Part shown: positions 1-6,216 of the stretch, one piece after another
Layout of the letters: every line of letters starts with the position of its first letter
Numbering within the stretch: the first letter of the stretch is position 1
NCBI GenBank assembly: GCA_002404515.1
Contig: DHJV01000119.1
Span: 1-27,293, forward strand
Direction: 5' to 3'
DNA: 27,293 nucleotides
Source of the DNA: Lachnospiraceae bacterium UBA4711
GTDB lineage: Bacteria > Bacillota > Clostridia > Lachnospirales > Lachnospiraceae
Made by a program: the position numbers and the translations under genes
The notes under the pieces: model-generated
Databases searched by the model: none
What the model was told of the DNA's origin: nothing
What the model saw: only the letters and a program-made list of their open reading frames with translations

Positions 1-38
1 CAGATAACTAAAAATTATCGATCGCTTTCTCCACACCA

Positions 39-968
39 TCAAACCAATCGAAAATCTTTCCTTGGATGTTTGTTTGTGAGAATATCAGTCTGTTTTGCTG
101 TGGAGACATGTGTGTAGATCTCTGTCGTTGTGATAGAGCTGTGTCCCAACATTTCCTGAATATACCGGATATCGACATCAGCATCTAAGAGGCTGGTTGC
201 AAATGTATGTCGGAACATATGCGGAGTGATATGCAGGTTGATGTTTGCAAGCCTGCAATATTTACGGATCATACGGCGGATTGACTGGTCAGATACGGCA
301 GTACCATTCTGGTTCACAAAGAATGGAGCATATGGATCCGGGCAGAAAGGCATACTGGATTTGTATTTTATTAATATGGATAGGACGTTTGCGTTTGTGA
401 TTTGTAGACGACGCTCCTTATCTCCTTTTCCATAGATCAGTATTGTTCCGGTGTGCAGGTTAATGCTATGATTGCGCAGAGAACAAAGCTCGGATATCCG
501 GATTCCGGTCATGAAAAGCAATTCAATGATTGCGGCGTCACGCAGTGTATGCACTTGCCGATAGGGGGTTTTTGCGTTTGAGTGCTGCGTGTATATTTCG
601 GCGAGAAGCTGTTCGATTGTGAGGAGGGGAATCGTTTTCGGCAGAATCAGTGGTTCGCGGAAACGAGTCTGCAGCTTGGCGAATGGTGTGATTGCGATGA
701 TATCACGGTATTCTAAATGATGATAGAAGGCTTTTATAGAAGCGATTTTCCGTTTGACGGTTCGAGGCTTGTATAATGTATGTAAAGAAGAAATATAGGA
801 TTCAATTGTTTGTGGTGTACGGGAAATGAGTGGCTGATCCGGCAATGCCATATAGAAGTGTCGGAGATCAATGGCATAGGCTTTAAGTGTTTTTTCATCT
901 AAACGCTTGTTGTATTTGCAATAGTCTAAATAGGTCTGAATCAGACTTGTATCATTTGTAGATTTCAT
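39..968 (-). CDS. Tyrosine recombinase/integrase, XerC/XerD-like (309 aa)
   Basis: Site-specific DNA strand exchange enzyme of the tyrosine recombinase family. The N-terminal SAM-like DNA-binding half (about residues 8-90) is followed by a complete catalytic domain. I can place R157 in TGIRISEL, K181 in the YGKGDKERR hairpin, H250 and R253 in HMFRH, H276 in LGH and the nucleophile Y285 in EIYTH, so it should be active. The start chosen is the ATG at 968, preceded on the minus strand by AAGGAG with 6-nt spacing; the longer frame upstream has no such site. At 309 aa it is the size of XerC/XerD, without the arm-binding domain of large phage or ICE integrases. It is divergent from the type VII locus. 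It could be a chromosomal Xer paralog, an invertase or a small mobile-element integrase; no attachment site could be recognised beside it. Confidence 0.93.
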   Translation of the reverse strand: MKSTNDTSLIQTYLDYCKYNKRLDEKTLKAYAIDLRHFYMALPDQPLISRTPQTIESYISSLHTLYKPRTVKRKIASIKAFYHHLEYRDIIAITPFAKLQTRFREPLILPKTIPLLTIEQLLAEIYTQHSNAKTPYRQVHTLRDAAIIELLFMTGIRISELCSLRNHSINLHTGTILIYGKGDKERRLQITNANVLSILIKYKSSMPFCPDPYAPFFVNQNGTAVSDQSIRRMIRKYCRLANINLHITPHMFRHTFATSLLDADVDIRYIQEMLGHSSITTTEIYTHVSTAKQTDILTNKHPRKDFRLV

Positions 969-989
969 AGAAAACTCCTTTTTCATCGT

Positions 990-1019
990 ATTGTAGCAGA
1001 AATATATTCTAATATGCAA
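990..1019 (-). promoter_or_regulatory. Probable vegetative promoter of the recombinase gene
   Basis: Read on the minus strand, TTGCAT (1014-1019) and TACAAT (990-995) are separated by 18 nt, close to the sigma-A consensus. The predicted start lies just upstream of the AAGGAG site of the recombinase. A second TATACT lies further upstream. Position and consensus only; no direct evidence. Confidence 0.45.
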
Positions 1020-1116
1020 AAGTATACATGAGTTCCGTATAAGTATCTTTAAATTATGCATGTTGGACTTTTTTTGACCAAAAGTGTTAATATTTCGACC
1101 ATTTGTGCAAGACATC

Positions 1117-1144
1117 TTGATAATTGGGCATGTAGCGATATACT
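1117..1144 (+). promoter_or_regulatory. Probable sigma-A promoter of the type VII locus
   Basis: TTGATA (1117-1122) and TATACT (1139-1144) are separated by 16 nt, a near-consensus vegetative promoter. It lies about 60 bp before the first gene of the locus (1207) and points away from the recombinase, so the two genes are divergently transcribed. Confidence 0.55.
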
Positions 1145-1206
1145 AAAATCAGGCTATGGAAAAACTCGGAAGAGTTCATTTAATTTATTATGTGTGAGGT
1201 GTTAAG

Positions 1207-1713
1207 ATGATTAAAAAAAGAAAATGGTTGTACTTTATTTTTGGTATTTTGATGTTAATGGTAATGCCTGGATTTGAAGATAATAAAATACAGGCACAGA
1301 CAAGTGTTGGAGAATTATTGATTGCAGAAAATAAGTTGGAAGGAGACGTAACAGAAAGAATATATGTAATTACAAATGATGAAATATCAGAGAATACGCG
1401 TTCTGTGTCGGCAAGAAAAGCTACAAAAAAATATACATATGAAGTAAATGGGGAGGACTGTTTAATTATATATGTCTATGCAAATTTTTCTTATGGACAT
1501 TCTGATGGGAGAGCGCGTATTTCAAGTTCTTCGTATTCAATTTCGAAAATTGATTCTCACATAGAGGTAAGCAATATATCACAACAAAATTATGCAGGAA
1601 CTGATCCCAAAACTGTTTTGAGTTTTACATTAAAGGATAAGCATTATACTCCAATATTGGTACAGGCAAAGAAAATAACATTGAGCTGTAAAAATAATGG
1701 AGATTATTATTAA
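1207..1713 (+). CDS. Secreted protein of unknown function, first gene of the type VII locus (168 aa)
   Basis: The N terminus is a signal peptide or membrane anchor: MIKKRKW, then a hydrophobic stretch at about residues 8-23, then a polar region near residue 30 where cleavage could occur. The remainder is polar and rich in Ser, Tyr and beta-prone residues, and ends with GDYY. No family was recognised. An AGGTG site lies 6 nt before the ATG, and a promoter-like sequence lies about 60 bp upstream. The gene is AT-rich like the cargo genes that follow. It is separated by 126 bp from the Esx-like pair, so it may be its own transcription unit. Position suggests an accessory cell-surface or exported protein of the locus; that is inference only. 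Confidence 0.7.
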   Translation: MIKKRKWLYFIFGILMLMVMPGFEDNKIQAQTSVGELLIAENKLEGDVTERIYVITNDEISENTRSVSARKATKKYTYEVNGEDCLIIYVYANFSYGHSDGRARISSSSYSISKIDSHIEVSNISQQNYAGTDPKTVLSFTLKDKHYTPILVQAKKITLSCKNNGDYY

Positions 1714-1749
1714 TAAGGTTTGAAGCGACGAATGAAGTTGCTTTAAATA

Positions 1750-1767
1750 TTGCACTGCGCAGTGTAA
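1750..1767. promoter_or_regulatory. Operator-like palindrome upstream of the Esx-like pair
   Basis: An 18-bp near-perfect palindrome centred on ACTGCGCAGT (one mismatched pair) lies in the 126-bp gap between the secreted protein and the first Esx-like gene. It could bind a dimeric regulator. A weak promoter-like TTGCAA with ATTAAT 18 nt downstream follows near 1796-1825. Neither is proven. Confidence 0.3.
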
Positions 1768-1839
1768 CAAGATGAATACGCATATGTAAGTACTTGCAAA
1801 GCTTGTGTATGTGGAAGATTAATTAGGAGGTATTAAAAA

Positions 1840-2130
1840 ATGGCTTTAGACGTGCGTTATGGGGAAATCCGATCCGAAGTAATTGCGAAGCTTGAAACAC
1901 AGAAAGGTGAGATGGAGAATTTACTTGGTAAATTGAGTAATACGGTAGAGACTCTTCCATCAGTAATGGAAGGACAGGCATTGCAGGCATATATGGATGA
2001 ATATGAGAAAATTGTTAAAACAATTTATTCAAAACTGAACGTAAATTTGGGAGATTTTTCACAGCAATTAGAAAGTGTATGCCAGCAGTTCGAGAATTTG
2101 GATGATGATATGAAAACACAATTAAGTTAG
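1840..2130 (+). CDS. WXG100/Esx-like type VII substrate with altered WXG motif (96 aa)
   Basis: Small all-helical protein of the size of EsxA (about 97 aa), predicted to form a helical hairpin and dimerise. The turn region reads SVMEGQALQAY: the spacing and the following A-x-x-x-Y/F pattern fit the WXG turn, but Trp is replaced by Met (MEG). The C terminus carries FENLD, an F-x-x-x-D variant of the YxxxD/E secretion signal. AGGAGG lies before the ATG. It is 18 bp upstream of a second Esx-like gene, so the two probably form a heterodimer exported by the EssC motor encoded downstream. Fold class is confident; partner and secretion are inferred from the family. Confidence 0.8.
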   Translation: MALDVRYGEIRSEVIAKLETQKGEMENLLGKLSNTVETLPSVMEGQALQAYMDEYEKIVKTIYSKLNVNLGDFSQQLESVCQQFENLDDDMKTQLS

Positions 2131-2148
2131 TACAGGGAGGATAAATAA

Positions 2149-2448
2149 ATGGGTGATAGATTAAGAGTAGACTATGCAGCCGTTGAAGGATTAATTGGTG
2201 ATATGAAGGGCTACGAAGGAAATATCGAGGATTTGTATTCTGATATGACAACAACAGTAAGCTCTCTTGTCAGCAATGGTTATATGGAGGCAGAGTCTGC
2301 GACGGCATATGTAGAGGAATTCAAAAATATGCTCGGACCGGATATTGAGAGTTTGTCAGAGCTGATCAATCAGTTCTATACACAGCTTTCACAGATATGT
2401 CAAAACTTTGCGGAAGCAGATGCAAATATTGCAGATATGTTATTTTAG
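2149..2448 (+). CDS. WXG100/Esx-like type VII substrate, partner of the preceding gene (99 aa)
   Basis: Helical hairpin protein with Esx proportions. The central turn reads SNGYMEAESATAY, so both Trp and Gly of the WXG motif are gone, while the flanking helices and the A-x-x-x-F/Y spacing remain. The C terminus has FAEAD (F-x-x-x-D), matching the variant signal of its neighbour. A GGGAGG-type ribosome site precedes the ATG. It forms a two-gene unit with the gene at 1840, and a strong hairpin follows only 7 bp after the stop, which would make the Esx pair its own abundant transcript. Likely function: secreted structural or carrier substrate of the type VII machine; not proven. Confidence 0.78.
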   Translation: MGDRLRVDYAAVEGLIGDMKGYEGNIEDLYSDMTTTVSSLVSNGYMEAESATAYVEEFKNMLGPDIESLSELINQFYTQLSQICQNFAEADANIADMLF

Positions 2449-2455
2449 TTAGTGT

Positions 2456-2506
2456 AAAACAGCCCTTAAATGGTGTCTGATAAAGATGAGGTTTAAGGGC
2501 TGTTTT
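2456..2506 (+). terminator. Strong hairpin, likely intra-locus terminator/attenuator
   Basis: A perfect 15-bp inverted repeat: 2456-2470 (AAAACAGCCCTTAAA) pairs with 2492-2506, with a 21-nt loop and a short T-run at the end of the 3' arm. It lies 7 bp after the Esx pair. Partial readthrough would give more Esx mRNA than cargo-module mRNA. It also argues against a start codon at 2486, which sits inside the loop. Confidence 0.7.
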
Positions 2507-2560
2507 GAATTGCAGGGCTTGTTTTTATTAATAAAAATTGGTGTATCTTTGGAGGATGTA

Positions 2561-3010
2561 GTGGATAAACAAGGTCTAAATAGAAAGATAAATAATTATG
2601 AAACAAAAATTATACAGAATATGCAAGAAATAAACCGCATAAATAGAAAGATAGAATCTCTACAGGCTCAAATGAACAAAATAGATAGCATGCAGAGACA
2701 AACAGAGGATTTCTTTATAAGAAAAAAGACAAAAAATGAAAACATTTATGAACTAGTTCAGGGGCGGGCAGCTAAAAGTATAATAACAAAATCCTTGGAT
2801 ATATGTGGCAAGGCAAACCGAGATTATTATACCAATCAATTTGAGAATATAAATTATCTAATAAATGTAAATATTCAGAGACTTACGGAAGAACTTCAGG
2901 AATTACAAATGGAAAATGTTCATTATAAATCAGCTATTTATGCAAGTAAAAAGGAAATTGCAACGATTGAAGCAAAGGAAGGAAAACATGCAGGATCTAA
3001 TAATCAGTGA
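2561..3010 (+). CDS. YwqH-like (DUF5082-type) coiled-coil cargo partner (149 aa)
   Basis: Highly helical, charged protein with heptad-like patterns at about residues 8-50 and 90-145. Size, coiled-coil layout and position (first gene of a module followed by small helical proteins and a large cargo) match the YwqH/DUF5082 family that accompanies LXG proteins in Bacillota. Sequence identity to that family cannot be checked here. I chose the GTG at 2561 because GGAGG (2551-2555) precedes it with 5-nt spacing; the longer frame from ATG 2486 begins within the hairpin. The next gene overlaps its end by 23 nt, suggesting coupled translation. Probable role: chaperone or targeting partner for export; inferred. 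Confidence 0.55.
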   Translation: MDKQGLNRKINNYETKIIQNMQEINRINRKIESLQAQMNKIDSMQRQTEDFFIRKKTKNENIYELVQGRAAKSIITKSLDICGKANRDYYTNQFENINYLINVNIQRLTEELQELQMENVHYKSAIYASKKEIATIEAKEGKHAGSNNQ

Positions 3011-3269
3011 TGAAGAATTTAAGAGTTATTCAGAAGCAATTGGATATTTAACACAATCTATGGAAAATGCATATTCATCTATTATTAATCAATTAAGAAT
3101 AGTGTGTGAAACTGGTGTTACAGAAGGTAATTTTCATGATAATTTGTCTGCATATATAAGTTCGTTAGAAATGATGCAGGGACAAATGCAATATATTACA
3201 AATGCAATGCAAAGAATGGCGGAGGAGTTTATAGCAGAGATTGACGAGATTGACCAAAGTATTTATTGA
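2988..3269 (+). CDS. Esx-like small helical protein of cargo module 1 (93 aa)
   Basis: Small helical protein with the pattern GVTEGNFHDNL followed by a long amphipathic helix and a C terminus ending in EIDEIDQSIY, typical of Esx/LXG-associated helical proteins (YwqI/DUF5344-like or WXG100-like). The start is the ATG at 2988 with AAGGAAGG just upstream; it lies inside the end of the preceding coding region, so the two are translationally coupled. There is no Trp-x-Gly. By position it is the second small partner of the 605-aa candidate substrate encoded at 3587. The exact family is uncertain. Confidence 0.65.
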   Translation: MQDLIISDEEFKSYSEAIGYLTQSMENAYSSIINQLRIVCETGVTEGNFHDNLSAYISSLEMMQGQMQYITNAMQRMAEEFIAEIDEIDQSIY

Positions 3270-3288
3270 TTAAGGGGGGAAGAATTTT

Positions 3289-3573
3289 ATGGCAAGTTTA
3301 AAGGTAAGTTACAGTGTTATTAATGAGGCAATAATGCAATTACATAATATATCTTCTAAGCCGGAGGAAATATATGTGGCAATAGGAAGACTAAAATCAA
3401 ACTTTTCAATAAGCAATAGTGCATGTGCAAAAGAATTGATAAATGCAATGGATACATATAAAGAAATATATGGATTGATATTGGGTATCTGTAATAATGC
3501 TGCAGATATGTTACAAGTCGCAAAATATTTATATTCAGATATGGATGACTCTATGTCAGAACAGATGAATTAG
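3289..3573 (+). CDS. Second Esx-like small helical protein of cargo module 1 (94 aa)
   Basis: Helical protein of Esx size with no signal peptide and no membrane segment. The C-terminal helix contains AADMLQVAKYLYSDMDDSM, the kind of acidic end seen in type VII helical substrates and LXG partners. A purine-rich AGGGGGGAAG site precedes the ATG. The gene is 19 bp after the previous Esx-like gene and 13 bp before the large candidate substrate, so it is surely part of the same module. With the preceding gene it probably pairs with, or guides, the 605-aa protein. No named family was recognised with certainty. Confidence 0.65.
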   Translation: MASLKVSYSVINEAIMQLHNISSKPEEIYVAIGRLKSNFSISNSACAKELINAMDTYKEIYGLILGICNNAADMLQVAKYLYSDMDDSMSEQMN

Positions 3574-3586
3574 TAAAGGTAAAAAA

Positions 3587-5404
3587 ATGATAAGAGATTT
3601 TACAGAAATAGTACAAGAAGAAATGCATGATGCAATAAAAGATAGTCTGAGTGATCAGGTAATATATTCGTCACATAATTATACATTTGAATCAGAACTA
3701 ACAGCAACCGTTGAAATTTTGGGACAAGATTGTGTGGTGAATTTTTCAGATCTTGAAGCATATGCAGAAAATATGAAAATACAAACTAGAAATTCTGTTT
3801 CAGAACAAAGTAGCATGATATCAAAATTAGATGCTATTTTCACTGATGCCAGAAACCATGACGATGAAAAAGCAATAAACGTAAATGATGAGAAGACAAT
3901 AACTGCTGATGTGTATATCAATACGCTTCGAGATTTGGCTGAAAGCATCAGTGTTTCCTCACTTGGGAAAGGAGCAACTTCTGTACGGTATAACTATAGT
4001 AGATATCATTCGAGTTTTGAAGATTCTATTTTTGGGTCTAGTGATGCATTTGATGGAAAAATGGATTCTATTGGCGGAGGGTTATTAAAGGAATTTTTTG
4101 ATAGTATTAATGCAGTGGAGCCATTTAATGAGCATTCGACAGAAGTTAATAATCTATATGAGTTTTTAAAAAAGGATCCAAATGAAGTAAAAGATTGGGA
4201 GAGGGATGCTATTTTAATGTACTTGGATTCATGTGTGACTGTAGATGAGAGTACAGGATACTCCACAGTCAATTATGAAAGAGTAAGTATGATTTTATCG
4301 GGATGCTATACACAGGAGGAATATACTTCAATTAATGTATTTAGACCTTATACAAAATATTATGCTAATGATATGCTAACTTATTTAGCGACAGAGTACA
4401 ATAATTACTATCAATTTAAAGCATCATTTTATCAATATATGCATCCGGAAATACAAAAATATGCAGATTTAAATGCAATACTTTTAGCTACGAACTATTA
4501 TTACAAAGAACTTCATTTAAATTCAACGACAGAGGTTAATGAACTAGGTGAAATAGAAGTAGTTAATTTTGGATTAAATGTATATGAGGAAGAAAAGGAA
4601 CCTCACAGAATTGTAATTAATACAGTACAAGTTGATGATGATGAATTTGAATATCATTTAAAATTAGATGATAAGGAACCTATCTATAATGACTCAAAAC
4701 ATAATATTTATATAATGCAGGCAAACACGACGATGTATTGGACGAAAAGTATGGAAACAAAGTATAAAAATGGAAAAGTACGAGTAGAAGATGCCTGTGT
4801 TGAAAAATTGTTAGGAAATATGAAGACCAAGGGGACTGATAAAGTCTTAGGCAGCATGAAGAACGCAGGGCCGGGTGGAGTCATTGCAGTAAAGGCATAT
4901 AAAGAAGCAAGCGCATTATACAATGTCTATGATGGTGCAAAGCGACAGAATGCTATATGTGATGAAAATATTGGGGTTGAAAAGAATAGGAGATATACAG
5001 AACATTTGTGTATAGGAGGGCAAACCGCATGTTGTGGAGATAATCCAGTAATAAGTTTAAATGGAAAAGTAAATGAACGCGAATTGCAAGTTAAGGTTGC
5101 AGCTTATAATTTAAATCATCCTGATTTGACTCCGATAACGGAGGAGGAAGTTGTGAAAGGATATGAAAATTTCGTGGCTGGATCTACTGAGAGCCAGGAG
5201 ATATTAGAGGATTTTAGCAATTCAATGGAAACCCCAATTGACGAAGGTAGTGAAAGCGGAGAGCACGATAAAAATAGTACTAATCTGCAGACTTTTAGAG
5301 ATAAAATTGTGGTGTATGTATATGATAAGTACGGAATTGACCTACAAGATGCCACTAAGGAGCAAGTAGAAGACGCAATTAATAATTATAATTCAATTTA
5401 TTAA
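3587..5404 (+). CDS. Large protein of unknown function, candidate type VII cargo (605 aa)
   Basis: No signal peptide and no clear membrane segment. It follows three small helical partner genes and precedes a membrane-anchored small protein, which is the usual place for an LXG-type effector. I do not recognise a canonical LXG domain or a known toxin fold. Visible features are a helical N-terminal third, a Tyr-rich middle (about 240-310), an acidic region (about 320-365), a Gly-containing stretch near 425, a Cys cluster at C475, C482 and C483, and a low-complexity acidic linker near 550 before a short helical C-terminal tail. The gene is strongly AT-rich compared with the secretion core. It may be a toxin, a carrier protein or a structural export component; the function is unknown. 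Confidence 0.75.
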   Translation: MIRDFTEIVQEEMHDAIKDSLSDQVIYSSHNYTFESELTATVEILGQDCVVNFSDLEAYAENMKIQTRNSVSEQSSMISKLDAIFTDARNHDDEKAINVNDEKTITADVYINTLRDLAESISVSSLGKGATSVRYNYSRYHSSFEDSIFGSSDAFDGKMDSIGGGLLKEFFDSINAVEPFNEHSTEVNNLYEFLKKDPNEVKDWERDAILMYLDSCVTVDESTGYSTVNYERVSMILSGCYTQEEYTSINVFRPYTKYYANDMLTYLATEYNNYYQFKASFYQYMHPEIQKYADLNAILLATNYYYKELHLNSTTEVNELGEIEVVNFGLNVYEEEKEPHRIVINTVQVDDDEFEYHLKLDDKEPIYNDSKHNIYIMQANTTMYWTKSMETKYKNGKVRVEDACVEKLLGNMKTKGTDKVLGSMKNAGPGGVIAVKAYKEASALYNVYDGAKRQNAICDENIGVEKNRRYTEHLCIGGQTACCGDNPVISLNGKVNERELQVKVAAYNLNHPDLTPITEEEVVKGYENFVAGSTESQEILEDFSNSMETPIDEGSESGEHDKNSTNLQTFRDKIVVYVYDKYGIDLQDATKEQVEDAINNYNSIY

Positions 5405-5415
5405 GGTAAAGGTTT

Positions 5416-6048
5416 ATGAAAATAAAAAAAGGGGTAATTAAACTGATTGTATTTGTTCTTTTTCTTGCTTTTGTTGTGTGTACACTAACAAAATATATAA
5501 AACAGAAAAAAGAAGAACGAGAGAGTTATATAAGAAGTGCAAACAGCGAATATCGGGAGTGTTTGGCGATAATGGGGGCGTGTACATCTGATGAAAGAGG
5601 TGTAACATATTCTGACAAAAAAGTTATCAACATCGGAATACTTTATGAGAAAATTGCGTTTGTTCGTGTGTTTTGCCCTCAATATCATATAGAGTATGAC
5701 TCGATAGATGAACTATTGAATGAGTATGATAATTTTTGCAAAACGGGAGAACGACAAGATAAATTGGATTTGTTCTGTTCTGCCTATGAAAAAGCAATAT
5801 TTCATGCGGATTCTTTTGATATGTCCTATGAAGATATGTCAGCTATAATATATGGATTAGGAATTGGATGCTATGTCATTGAGGACGGAAGAGTTACCAA
5901 AAAACCAGATATGAACTTGGTAGAATTATCGGATGACCAGATATTAAGTGTATGCGGATATTTTGAAGAATATAGTGATGTTATAATAGACTGGTGGATG
6001 GAATTTAAGAAGCAAAGCAGTGAAAACGGGGGGGCAATATTTAAATGA
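5416..6048 (+). CDS. Membrane-anchored protein, paralog of the one at 19685 (210 aa)
   Basis: One N-terminal transmembrane segment (about residues 9-26) preceded by Lys residues and followed by a basic linker, then a soluble mixed domain. It shares clear blocks with the protein encoded at 19685-20329: SIDELLNEYDNFCKTG versus SIDQLLEEYNSFCDTG, and SDVIIDWWM near the C terminus of both. It lies 11 bp after the 605-aa candidate cargo, which is the usual position of an immunity gene. Membrane anchoring would suit protection against a toxin acting at the membrane or outside it. It could equally be a locus-specific accessory protein. I know no family name for it. Confidence 0.75.
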   Translation: MKIKKGVIKLIVFVLFLAFVVCTLTKYIKQKKEERESYIRSANSEYRECLAIMGACTSDERGVTYSDKKVINIGILYEKIAFVRVFCPQYHIEYDSIDELLNEYDNFCKTGERQDKLDLFCSAYEKAIFHADSFDMSYEDMSAIIYGLGIGCYVIEDGRVTKKPDMNLVELSDDQILSVCGYFEEYSDVIIDWWMEFKKQSSENGGAIFK

Positions 6049-6216
6049 TCAAAATAGAAAAATATATGGTCACAAACGGTATTGGTGTAGCTTTATTGTG
6101 TGGTTGAGGAAAAAGAAGGGTAGAGACGACAGAAGTGACTACCGCAGAAATTTGAAAATAACAGTGAAGTAATTATTGAACATACAGGGATGAATAAAGA
6201 AACAAGGAGAACACAA
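6045..6216 (+). other. Gap with a possible 20-codon gene remnant
   Basis: Between the membrane protein and the FHA membrane protein there is no convincing gene. A 20-codon frame starting MIKIEKYM (6045-6107) overlaps the preceding stop codon as ATGA and ends quickly. It may be the stub of a lost gene or chance. The segment ends with the AAGGAG site (6204-6209) of the next gene. Confidence 0.35.

Noticed and set aside
2486..2560. N-terminal extension of the coiled-coil protein from ATG 2486
   Set aside because: The ATG is inside the loop of the terminator-like hairpin and has no ribosome site; GTG 2561 has GGAGG at 5 nt.
3587..5404. Calling the 605-aa protein an LXG toxin
   Set aside because: The gene position fits, but I cannot see an LXG N-terminal pattern or a known toxin tip, so it is left as unknown cargo.
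6190..6216. Nine-residue longer start of the FHA membrane protein
   Set aside because: No good ribosome site lies before 6190, whereas AAGGAG stands 7 nt before 6217.
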